Positions 1 through 5,534 of a stretch of DNA of 7,309 nt are shown piece after piece. The DNA is from Streptosporangiaceae bacterium (GTDB lineage: Bacteria; Actinomycetota; Actinomycetes; Streptosporangiales; Streptosporangiaceae). Each line of letters opens with the position of its first letter. Position 1 is the first letter of the stretch. Location: the NCBI GenBank assembly GCA_030040475.1, contig JASHTQ010000509.1, forward strand, positions 1 to 7,309, read 5' to 3'. A program made the position numbers and the translations under genes. The notes beneath the pieces are model-generated. The model was given only the letters and a program-made list of their open reading frames with translations. It did no database searches and was not told where the DNA came from.

Positions 1-283
1 AGATCCGCTCGCGCAGGCCGGTGTCACCCTGCGCGGTGCAGTACTGCAGCGCCTGCGCCCCGTGGTCGGCCACCAGCCGGCCGATCATGTCGCCGACCAC
101 GTCGAGCGGCAGCGCGGCGACGTACGGGGAGCCGCCCGCCAGCGACACGATCTCCGGCCGGGCGGCGACGGCGAACAGGGCCCGGATCTCCGATGCCACC
201 ATGCCCACGGCCCGCTCGGCGTACTGGCCCACATACCGGTCAATTCGCTGCGGCTGAGATGTGGGCTGCTGCTCGGCGGTCAC
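1..283 (-). CDS. PLP-dependent aminotransferase, N-terminal part (runs off the left edge)
   Basis: The first 94 codons are present and the frame stays open to the window edge. Residues 44-63 (EIVSLAGGSPYVAALPLDVV) and about 79-93 (LQYCTAQGDTGLRER) match the N-terminus of class I/II, fold-type-I aminotransferases, especially the MocR/2-aminoadipate-transaminase-like group, where the pattern is 'I-x-F/L-A-G-G-x-P' followed by 'L-Q-Y-x-x-x-x-G-x-x-x-L-R'. The catalytic lysine and most PLP contacts lie outside the window, so the substrate cannot be inferred. The start is GTG at 283-281, chosen because AGGAG (293-289) sits 5 bases upstream. The gene is divergent from the GNAT gene. In related actinomycetes such a gene lies between parB and the GNAT/trxA pair, which suggests an origin-proximal location; parB itself is not visible here. 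Confident about the superfamily, not about the reaction. Confidence 0.8.
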   Translation of the reverse strand, partial: MTAEQQPTSQPQRIDRYVGQYAERAVGMVASEIRALFAVAARPEIVSLAGGSPYVAALPLDVVGDMIGRLVADHGAQALQYCTAQGDTGLRERI

Positions 284-404
284 GGCCTCTCCTGAATCCT
301 CGCGTTGCCGGTCAGGCGGAGCCCGCCGTCGGGCCTCGCCACGAGTATCATGCCAGGATAAGGGGAATCTCCCGGAAACGCTTATTGATTTGCCGGGGAA
401 CAGG
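284..404. promoter_or_regulatory. divergent promoter region between aminotransferase and GNAT genes
   Basis: This 121-bp gap must hold promoters for both genes. It contains a small GC hairpin (GCCCG 321-325, CGGGC 330-334) and an AT-richer stretch at 376-392 flanked by CCCGG (371-375) and CCGGG (393-397). No convincing -35/-10 pair could be assigned in either direction. GGGAAT at 363-368 looks like a sigma-R -35 element but has no GTT at the right distance. Confidence 0.4.
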
Positions 405-1031
405 ATGTCACGCCGTATCGTCAATATCACGCTGGATAACCTCGGCGACTTGCCGCCGAAGTGCCGTAAATGCGTTTTCTGGGAACTTGGCCCGGTTAGC
501 CGGGCGCGCGCCGAGGAAAGCGGCGACCCGGAACTCGAGAAGGAATCGTGGGTGTCCTCGGTGCTGCTCGAGTGGGGCAGCTGCGGCAAGATCGCCTACG
601 TGGACGGCGTTCCCGCCGGGTACATGCTATTCGCGCCGCCGCAGTACGTGCCCCGCTCGATCGCCTTTCCGACCAGCCCGGTCAGCGCCGACGCGGTGCT
701 GTTCATGACCGCCCACCTGCTCGGCGAGTTCGCCGGAGCCGGCATCGGCCGGATGCTGGTCCAGGCGATGGCCAAGGACCTGACCCGGCACGGAGTGAAG
801 GCCATCGAGGCGTTCGGCGACCGGCGCTGGGAGTCGCCCAGCTGCATGCTTCCCGTTGACTACCTGCTGGCGGTGGGGTTCAAGACGATCCGCCCGCACC
901 ATCACTACCCGCGGCTGCGGATGGAACTGCGGACGATCCTGACCTGGCGGGAGGACGTCGAGGTCGCCCTGGAGCGGCTGCTCGGCTCGATGACCCCGGC
1001 AGCCCCCCAGGGCGCCCTGCGCCCGGTGTAA
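405..1031 (+). CDS. GNAT-family N-acetyltransferase-like protein with an N-terminal CxxC motif
   Basis: The protein has 208 residues. Acyl-CoA binding is suggested by residues 105-125, where FAGAGIGRMLVQAM resembles GNAT motif A (Q/R-x-x-G-x-G/A) and is followed by an amphipathic helix. The end of a GNAT fold is suggested by VDYLLAVGFK (151-160) and the strand after it. The N-terminus carries C20-R-K-C23-V-F-W-E, and there is a His triplet at 165-167, so metal or redox binding is possible but unproven. The substrate is unknown. The same frame is open back to 261, but the ATG at 405 is preferred: the upstream residues look non-coding, the longer version would overlap the divergent aminotransferase start, and SRRIVNITLDNL looks like a natural N-terminus. 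The Shine-Dalgarno is weak (GGGGAA, 395-400). The gene converges on trxA with 41 bp between stops. It is a recurring neighbour of trxA in actinomycetes, without an assigned role that I know of. Confidence 0.8.
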   Translation: MSRRIVNITLDNLGDLPPKCRKCVFWELGPVSRARAEESGDPELEKESWVSSVLLEWGSCGKIAYVDGVPAGYMLFAPPQYVPRSIAFPTSPVSADAVLFMTAHLLGEFAGAGIGRMLVQAMAKDLTRHGVKAIEAFGDRRWESPSCMLPVDYLLAVGFKTIRPHHHYPRLRMELRTILTWREDVEVALERLLGSMTPAAPQGALRPV

Positions 1032-1072
1032 GGCGCGAAACGAAGAACGCCCGGGCGACGAGAAGCGAGGAG

Positions 1073-1396
1073 TTAGATGTAGTCGGCGAGTTCGCGCAGC
1101 AGGGCCGACTTGGGCTTCGCGCCGACGATCTGCTTAACGACCTCGCCGCCGGAGAATACGTTCATCGTCGGGATCGCCATGATCCCGTACTTCTGCGAGG
1201 TGGCGGGGTTCTCGTCGATGTTCAGCTTGACGACGTCGATCTTGTCCGCGTACTCGGACGCGATCTCCTCGAGCACTGGCGCAACCATGCGGCACGGGCC
1301 GCACCATTCGGCCCAGTAGTCGACGATGACCGGCTTGTCGCTCTTCAGGACCTCCTCATCGAAGTTCTGGTCCGTCACGACCTTGGTCGCGCCCAC
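1073..1396 (-). CDS. trxA: thioredoxin TrxA
   Basis: A complete 107-residue classical thioredoxin, a cytoplasmic protein-disulfide reductant recycled by thioredoxin reductase. The active site WCGPC is at 31-35, the buried Asp is D26 (IVDYWAEW), the cis-proline loop is AIPT with P76, and the end (PKSALLRELADYI) is the usual C-terminal helix. Length is typical for the family. The start is GTG at 1396-1394. An in-frame ATG 12 bases upstream (1408-1406) is followed directly by TGA and cannot be the start. The only SD-like stretch is AAGGGA, about 11 bases before the GTG, so translation initiation may be weak or coupled to trxB. It lies 51 bp downstream of trxB, its electron donor, on the same strand and is probably co-transcribed from the sigma-R-type promoter upstream of trxB. 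No terminator could be identified in the 41 bp before the convergent GNAT gene. Confidence 0.97.
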   Translation of the reverse strand: MGATKVVTDQNFDEEVLKSDKPVIVDYWAEWCGPCRMVAPVLEEIASEYADKIDVVKLNIDENPATSQKYGIMAIPTMNVFSGGEVVKQIVGAKPKSALLRELADYI

Positions 1397-1447
1397 TGGC
1401 GATCACATCCCTTAGTTCGTTTCGCGTGTATTTGCCGTAAACGTATT

Positions 1448-2380
1448 TCAGTTTTCCCTGCTGGCCAGCCACCGCTCTGCGTCCAGTGCCGCCTCGCAGC
1501 CGGTGCCAGCCGCGGTGACCGCCTGCCGGTAGGTGTGGTCGACGACGTCACCGCAGGCGAAGACGCCCTCGATGGCCGTCCTCGTGGACGGCTGGTCGAC
1601 CAGGAGATATCCCTCCGGGTCGGTGGCGAGCTGTCCGGTGAACAGCTCGGAGCGCGGGTCGTGCCCGATGGCCACGAACACGCCGGTCACCGGCAGCACC
1701 TGCTCGGTGCCGTCCTTGGTGCTGCGGATCCGCAGGCCCGTGACCTGCTGGTCGCCGAGGACCTCCTCGACCACGCTGTCCCACAGGAACGAGATCTTCG
1801 GGTTCTTGAATGCCCGCGCCTGCATGATCTTCGAGGCGCGCAGCGTGTCACGGCGGTGGATCACGGTCACCGACTTGCCGAACCTGGTCAGGAACATCGC
1901 CTCTTCCAGGGCCGAGTCGCCGCCGCCGATGACCGCGATGTCATGGCCGCGGAAGAAGAAGCCGTCGCAGGTAGCGCACCAGGACACGCCGTGCCCGCCG
2001 AGCATCTTCTCGCCCGGCACGCCAAGCTCCTTGTACCTGGAGCCGGTGGCGATGATCACGGCCTCGGCCAGGTACGTCGCGCTGTCGGTCCGCACCACCT
2101 TGGGGGTCGCGGACAGGTCCACCGACGTCACGTCGTCCGGCACCAGCTCCGCGCCGAACCGCTCGGCCTGCTTGCGCATCGCGTCCATCAGCTCGGGGCC
2201 CATGATGGCGTCGGGGAATCCGGGGAAGTTCTCCACGTCGGTGGTCTGCATGAGCGCGCCGCCCGCGGTGACCGAGCCCTCGAAGACCAGCGGCTTAAGC
2301 TGCGCGCGCGCGGCGTACAGCGCCGCGGTGTAACCCGCCGGGCCGGAACCTATGACGATGACGTTCCGGACTTCGCTCAC
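1448..2380 (-). CDS. trxB: thioredoxin reductase TrxB (NADPH, FAD)
   Basis: A low-molecular-weight thioredoxin reductase that passes electrons from NADPH through FAD and a redox disulfide to thioredoxin. Numbered from the GTG start (310 residues), the FAD-binding GSGPAG is at 11-16, the catalytic CATC at 135-138 followed by DGFFFRG, the NADPH-binding GGGDSA at 152-157 with HRRD at 175-178, and the second FAD contact GVFACGD at about 272-278, ending in [15 protein letters not shown]. All key residues are present and the length is normal. The frame also allows TTG at 2389. I chose GTG at 2380-2378 because GGAGG (2394-2390) is 9 bases from it but touches the TTG, and because [16 protein letters not shown] is the usual actinomycete N-terminus. 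trxA follows after 51 bp. Upstream lies a perfect sigma-R-type promoter, which overlaps the end of rsmA. Confidence 0.96.
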   Translation of the reverse strand: MSEVRNVIVIGSGPAGYTAALYAARAQLKPLVFEGSVTAGGALMQTTDVENFPGFPDAIMGPELMDAMRKQAERFGAELVPDDVTSVDLSATPKVVRTDSATYLAEAVIIATGSRYKELGVPGEKMLGGHGVSWCATCDGFFFRGHDIAVIGGGDSALEEAMFLTRFGKSVTVIHRRDTLRASKIMQARAFKNPKISFLWDSVVEEVLGDQQVTGLRIRSTKDGTEQVLPVTGVFVAIGHDPRSELFTGQLATDPEGYLLVDQPSTRTAIEGVFACGDVVDHTYRQAVTAAGTGCEAALDAERWLASREN

Positions 2381-2389
2381 TTCTGCCAA

Positions 2390-2394
2390 CCTCC
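2390..2394 (-). promoter_or_regulatory. ribosome binding site that decides the trxB start
   Basis: On the minus strand the sequence reads GGAGG-TTGGCAGAA-GTG. The SD is 9 bases from the GTG at 2380, a usable distance, and has no gap to the in-frame TTG at 2389. This favours the 310-residue TrxB over a 313-residue version. Confidence 0.75.
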
Positions 2395-2425
2395 ATCAAC
2401 CCCTCATCCGAGTGGCACTCCAGTG

Positions 2426-2451
2426 AACCGATACTAGGGCGCTTAGATTCC
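2426..2451 (-). promoter_or_regulatory. sigma-R (SigR/SigH)-type promoter of trxBA
   Basis: Read on the minus strand, GGAAT (2451-2447) is followed by an 18-base spacer and GTT (2428-2426, within GGTTCAC). This is an exact fit to the Streptomyces sigma-R consensus GGAAT-N18/19-GTT, and trxBA is a classic sigma-R target in S. coelicolor. Transcription would be expected to start near 2418-2420, leaving a leader of about 40 bases that includes the GGAGG site. The -35 element sits at the last codons and stop of rsmA (stop at 2445-2443), so the promoter partly overlaps that gene. Inferred from sequence match and position only. Confidence 0.8.
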
Positions 2452-3270
2452 CGGGGGCAGGGTTGCGGTGGCCAGCGACGAGCAGCCGGGGCTCACCACC
2501 CAGGCCTTGTAGCCCTTGCTCGTCTTTATCACGATGACCGTGGCCGGCTGGCCCTGGTAGTGCGCAGCTTGCACCAGGACGGTCACGGCGCCGCCGGTGA
2601 CGTGCTGCACGCACGCCCTGAGCTGCTCGGGCGCGACCTGGATCGCGCCAGGCGCCGCCGCCGACGCGCGCAACGCGGCCTCGAGCTGCGTGCGCAGCGT
2701 GCCGGGGACGTAGTCGGTGCCGCTGGTCACCAGCCGGAACGTCGCCCCTTCCTCGGCCCCGGCCCGCAGGCTGTGCGGGTTCTGGGCGGTTCCCGCGGCG
2801 GGGACGACGCTCGGCACCGGTGGCGGGGCGGACGCGGCGGTGGTGGCCGGGCTCCCGCCGATCAGGCTCAGCCCGTAGCCGAGCCCGGCGAGCACCACGG
2901 CGGCAGGCGCGAGCACGCGGATCGCCACCAGACGGAACCGGCGGTTCCCGGCGCCGAGCCAGCCGGCCGGCCACCCGGCCCTGCGGCGGGTACGGTGCGG
3001 AGGTACCACGGCTCGTTCGGAATGATTATTTCTTTCCGCTACCTCGGCCGCGAGCGCCATGTCCAGGCGGGTCGCCAGGTCGGCGGGGAGGGTCGGCGGC
3101 GGGACGGCCGCGAGCAGGACGGAAACCTCGGCCAGGTCTGCGTCCAGGGCGGCGCAGCGGTCACATTCGGCCAGGTGCGCGGCGAGTGCCGTGCTGCGCC
3201 GGCCGGTGATGAGCCCGGCGCGGAGCTCGGCCAGGACCTCTGGGTCGAGATGGGTGCTCTGCCCACTCAT
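2443..3270 (-). CDS. rsmA: anti-sigma factor RsmA, zinc-finger-like (ZAS), membrane-anchored
   Basis: A 275-residue partner of SigM. The cytoplasmic N-terminal domain carries the H-x3-C-x2-C motif of ZAS anti-sigma factors (H32, C36, C39), with a further His at 7. In S. coelicolor the orthologue RsmA binds SigM and holds a [2Fe-2S] cluster, so a cluster rather than zinc is plausible here. After a basic linker (92-113) comes one membrane helix at about 115-137, a Pro/Ala-rich stretch (140-160) and an exported domain of about 115 residues of unknown fold, with two cysteines (C220, C263) that could form a disulfide. The ATG overlaps the sigM stop as ATGA, with a strong SD just before it, so production should be translationally coupled to SigM. 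The family call is firm from the motif and context. The signal sensed is not visible. Confidence 0.9.
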   Translation of the reverse strand: MSGQSTHLDPEVLAELRAGLITGRRSTALAAHLAECDRCAALDADLAEVSVLLAAVPPPTLPADLATRLDMALAAEVAERNNHSERAVVPPHRTRRRAGWPAGWLGAGNRRFRLVAIRVLAPAAVVLAGLGYGLSLIGGSPATTAASAPPPVPSVVPAAGTAQNPHSLRAGAEEGATFRLVTSGTDYVPGTLRTQLEAALRASAAAPGAIQVAPEQLRACVQHVTGGAVTVLVQAAHYQGQPATVIVIKTSKGYKAWVVSPGCSSLATATLPPGI

Positions 3271-3890
3271 GCGTCTCCTCCCTGCGCAGGTGAGACGCTC
3301 TCACTCGCGGATCGGTTCCCTCCGGCGTCCCCCCGGAGGTGGGCGACGTAGGGGAGCAGGCGGGCGCGGGCGCGGGCGCAGCGGCTCTTGACCGTGCCCG
3401 GCGAGGTCTCCAGGATGACCGCCGCGTCGGCAACGGAGAAGCCAAGCATGTCCACCAGCACGAGCGCGGCCCGCTGCTGCGGCGGCAGGATCCGCAGCGC
3501 GGCATCGACGTCGAGCCTGACCGCCGTCGCGGGCGCCGGGTCGGAGTCGTGCGCCCACAGGGCCTCGAGTGCCTGATCGTCGCCCGCGGACGTGACCGGG
3601 CGCGCGGCCTTGCGGCGCAGCCGGTCCAGCGACGCGTTCACCACGATCCGGTGCAGCCACGTGGTGACCGCGGACTCGCCGCGGAAGTCGCCCGCCCGGC
3701 GGAACGCGGAGACCATCGCGTCCTGCAGCGCGTCGGCCGCCTCCTCCGGGTCGCAGACGGTGCGCAGGGCTACGGCCCACAGCCGGTCGCGGTGCCTGCG
3801 GAAGAGCTCGCCGAACGCCTCACTGTCTCCCGCCGCGTGCCTGCGCAGCAGTTCGGAGTCCGAAGGCGACTGCCCGTCGGCGCCCTGCAT
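3267..3890 (-). CDS. sigM: ECF sigma factor SigM
   Basis: A 207-residue group IV (ECF) sigma factor that directs RNA polymerase to a stress regulon. Region 2 spans about 24-92, with the core-binding and -10 recognition stretch DPEEAADALQDAMVSAFRRA (47-66) and TTWLHRIVVNASLDRLRR (76-93). A linker rich in Ala and Asp (95-125) follows. Region 4 spans about 127-182 with the helix-turn-helix FSVADAAVILETSPGTVKSR (151-170). Region 3 is absent, as expected for ECF factors. The ATG at 3890 is preceded by GAGG and lies 6 bp after the pseudokinase stop. No own promoter was found upstream, so it may be read from the murJ operon. rsmA follows with a 4-bp overlap. The name rests on this pairing with rsmA and trxBA, which is the S. 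coelicolor and M. tuberculosis arrangement. Confidence 0.93.
   Translation of the reverse strand: MQGADGQSPSDSELLRRHAAGDSEAFGELFRRHRDRLWAVALRTVCDPEEAADALQDAMVSAFRRAGDFRGESAVTTWLHRIVVNASLDRLRRKAARPVTSAGDDQALEALWAHDSDPAPATAVRLDVDAALRILPPQQRAALVLVDMLGFSVADAAVILETSPGTVKSRCARARARLLPYVAHLRGDAGGNRSASESVSPAQGGDA
3275..3282 (-). promoter_or_regulatory. strong ribosome binding site of rsmA inside the sigM 3' end
   Basis: GGGAGGAG on the minus strand, 4 bases (ACGC) before the rsmA ATG at 3270. It is the best SD in the window. Together with the ATGA overlap it supports coupled, efficient synthesis of the anti-sigma factor. Confidence 0.8.
3294..3319 (-). promoter_or_regulatory. possible internal ECF-type promoter before rsmA
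   Basis: On the minus strand GGAAC (3319-3315, in GGGAACC) is followed after 17 bases by CGTC (3297-3294). This fits the common ECF sigma pattern GGAAC-N16/18-CGTC, which includes the pattern described for mycobacterial SigM-type factors. It lies within the sigM coding region. A transcript beginning about 7 bases downstream would still carry the rsmA SD. The motif is short, so a chance match inside coding sequence is possible. Confidence 0.35.
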
Positions 3891-3896
3891 GCGGCC

Positions 3897-5519
3897 TCAG
3901 CCCGATTGGCCGGCGGCCGAGCCGTGCACGATCACGTTGTAGATCTGCGCCTCGTACTCGTTGGCGGTACCGGCCAGCCGGGGCAGGTAGGTGATCCAGA
4001 TCAGCACGTAACGGCCCGTGGCGTTGCTCGTGATGTCGAACGTCACGTTGCCCGCCGCCGTGGTTGAGCTGGCCACCTGCGTAAACGTGGCAAGCGTGGC
4101 CGGGGAGGACTGCGCGTCGTTGCCGATCTCGATGTCGACGTGAGCGCAGCAGATGCTGCCGAACTGAACCATCAGCTGGCTCAGCCGGACCGCCTTGCCC
4201 ATGTCGAGGATCAGCCCGGTGCCCTTCTTCAGGTTCCCGAACTTGGGATAGGTGTAATAGAAGTCGGTGTGCCAGAACGTGCTCGGACTGCCGTCGATCG
4301 CGTACTTCGCGTCGTTGCCGTTCTCGTCCCCGCCGGAGCCGAGGGGATCGAAGCTGTTCGCGCCGGCGGGCTTGAGCAGGACCGCCGCGGCCGCGGAGGG
4401 GGCGGTCGGGAGCTTGCCGCTCGCCTTCGGCGTGCTGCCGTGGCCCAGGCTGTGGCTGATCGAGTACCCCGCCACGCCGATGGCGGCCAGCACGATCACG
4501 ATGAGCGCGCCGACCAGCAGCCGGGTTGTCATCGAGCGCTCGCCGGCCAGCGGCTTGCGGCGCGCGCGGCCCGGGACGGGACCCGTCGGCGGGCCGCCGA
4601 TCGGATACGGGTTGGTGAAACTGCCCGCGGAGAAATCGGCGGCCGGCGGCCGGGCGGCGGGCAGCGACACGGCGGCGGGCACGGACGCGGGCGGGGGCAG
4701 GGACAGCAGGGAGGCCGGCGGCGCGATCTGCGCCAGCGCCTCGGCGAGCATCGAGGGGCTGCTCAGCGCCGGGCCGTGCCGGCTTGGCCGCTGGAACAGC
4801 GCACGGCAGGCCACGTCGTCGATGTTGGCGGGCACCGCCGCGGATACCTGGCTCGGCGTGCACACCTCCCGCTCGGCGACCGGCGCGGGCGGCAGGAACC
4901 CGATCCCCTCGATGATCCCGTCGGCGCCCGCGATCGTCGGCCAGTAGCCGGTAAGGGCCGCGTAGAGCAGCCGGGCCAGGCCGCGGGCGTCGGCGGCTTC
5001 GGCGTCTGCCAGGTCCTCCGCGGCGATCTCGGCCGGGTCCGCCAGCGCGGCGTCGATGCCGAGCCCGCTGATCTTCACGCCGCCGCCCGCCGTCCAGTGC
5101 AGGCAGGCAGGCGCCAGCCGCAGGTGCGCCTGGCCGCACGAGTGCGCGCTCGCGAGCGCCCGGGCCGCCTCGGCGATCAGCGCGGCCGCCCGCAGGGACT
5201 CAAGCGGGCCGTCGGACAGCATGTCGAGCAGCGACTCGCCGACGACCCATTCCATTACCAGGTACGCGAGATCCTCGGCGTCCTCCACGTCGAAAACCTG
5301 GGCCAGGTGCGGGTTTCCCACCCTGCTCGCGGCCCTGGCCGCGGTCACCGTCTCGGCGATCCGCGGGAAGCCCGCCGCGAAGGTGAGCACGGTCACCGGG
5401 CGCGCTAGGGTCTCATCGGTGGCTTTCCAGTACGTCCAGCCGACGCCCGCGCTCATCTGGTCGACGAGGCGGTATCGCCCGGCCAGCCTTGTTCCTGGTT
5501 CCGACGTGTATGTGCTCAT
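3897..5519 (-). CDS. membrane pseudokinase with exported discoidin-like domain (MurJ partner)
   Basis: 540 residues. Positions 12-265 have the shape of a Ser/Thr kinase domain, but the catalytic parts are gone: the VAIK lysine position is L45 (VTVL), the HRDLKPxN loop reads HLRLAPAC (132-139, without Asp, Lys and Asn), and DFG reads GLG (152-154). Kinase activity is therefore very unlikely. A Pro/Ala-rich linker (266-325) and one membrane helix at 334-354 follow, then an exported domain at about 386-533 resembling F5/8-type-C (discoidin/galactose-binding) modules, with AIDGSPSTFWHTD (407-419) and GTGLILDMGK (433-442). In M. tuberculosis the same parts are fused to MurJ (Rv3910); there the phosphorylated pseudokinase domain recruits the FHA protein FhaA to control wall synthesis. 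Here it is a separate gene 15 bp after murJ. The ATG at 5519 has only a weak SD (GGGTG). Regulatory role inferred; carbohydrate binding unproven. Confidence 0.9.
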   Translation of the reverse strand: MSTYTSEPGTRLAGRYRLVDQMSAGVGWTYWKATDETLARPVTVLTFAAGFPRIAETVTAARAASRVGNPHLAQVFDVEDAEDLAYLVMEWVVGESLLDMLSDGPLESLRAAALIAEAARALASAHSCGQAHLRLAPACLHWTAGGGVKISGLGIDAALADPAEIAAEDLADAEAADARGLARLLYAALTGYWPTIAGADGIIEGIGFLPPAPVAEREVCTPSQVSAAVPANIDDVACRALFQRPSRHGPALSSPSMLAEALAQIAPPASLLSLPPPASVPAAVSLPAARPPAADFSAGSFTNPYPIGGPPTGPVPGRARRKPLAGERSMTTRLLVGALIVIVLAAIGVAGYSISHSLGHGSTPKASGKLPTAPSAAAAVLLKPAGANSFDPLGSGGDENGNDAKYAIDGSPSTFWHTDFYYTYPKFGNLKKGTGLILDMGKAVRLSQLMVQFGSICCAHVDIEIGNDAQSSPATLATFTQVASSTTAAGNVTFDITSNATGRYVLIWITYLPRLAGTANEYEAQIYNVIVHGSAAGQSG

Positions 5520-5534
5520 AGGTTGACACCCATG

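Noticed and set aside
321..334. Small hairpin GCCCG-CCGT-CGGGC in the divergent gap
   Set aside because: A five-pair stem without a T-run, common by chance in GC-rich DNA; no function can be supported.
363..390. Possible sigma-R promoter for the GNAT gene (GGAAT at 364-368)
   Set aside because: Eighteen bases downstream the sequence is GAT rather than GTT, and no other -10 element fits.
1048..1057. Palindrome CGCCCGGGCG between the convergent GNAT and trxA genes
   Set aside because: It has no loop and no T-run on either strand, so it does not support a terminator; such palindromes are frequent at this G+C content.
1419..1432. Degenerate parS-like site in the trxB-trxA gap (GTTTCGCGTGTATT versus GTTTCACGTGAAAC)
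   Set aside because: Only 10 of 14 bases match and the right half is broken. The origin-proximal setting makes it tempting, but known ParB sites tolerate one or two mismatches.
3361..3378. Tandem hexamer CGGGCG x3
   Set aside because: It encodes the Arg-Ala run at the end of SigM region 4 and is explained by codon choice for Arg and Ala.
3820..5139. Second minus-strand frame of 439 codons inside the pseudokinase and start of sigM
   Set aside because: It is Arg/Gly/Pro-rich, without motifs, and out of frame with the kinase-like gene, which has clear domains.
4140..5408. Long plus-strand open frame of 422 codons opposite the pseudokinase, and similar ones at 3339-4067 and 5523-6314
   Set aside because: The translations are rich in Arg, Gly, Gln and His with no recognisable domain, and they lie antisense to well-supported genes. 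This is the usual artefact of high-G+C coding sequence.
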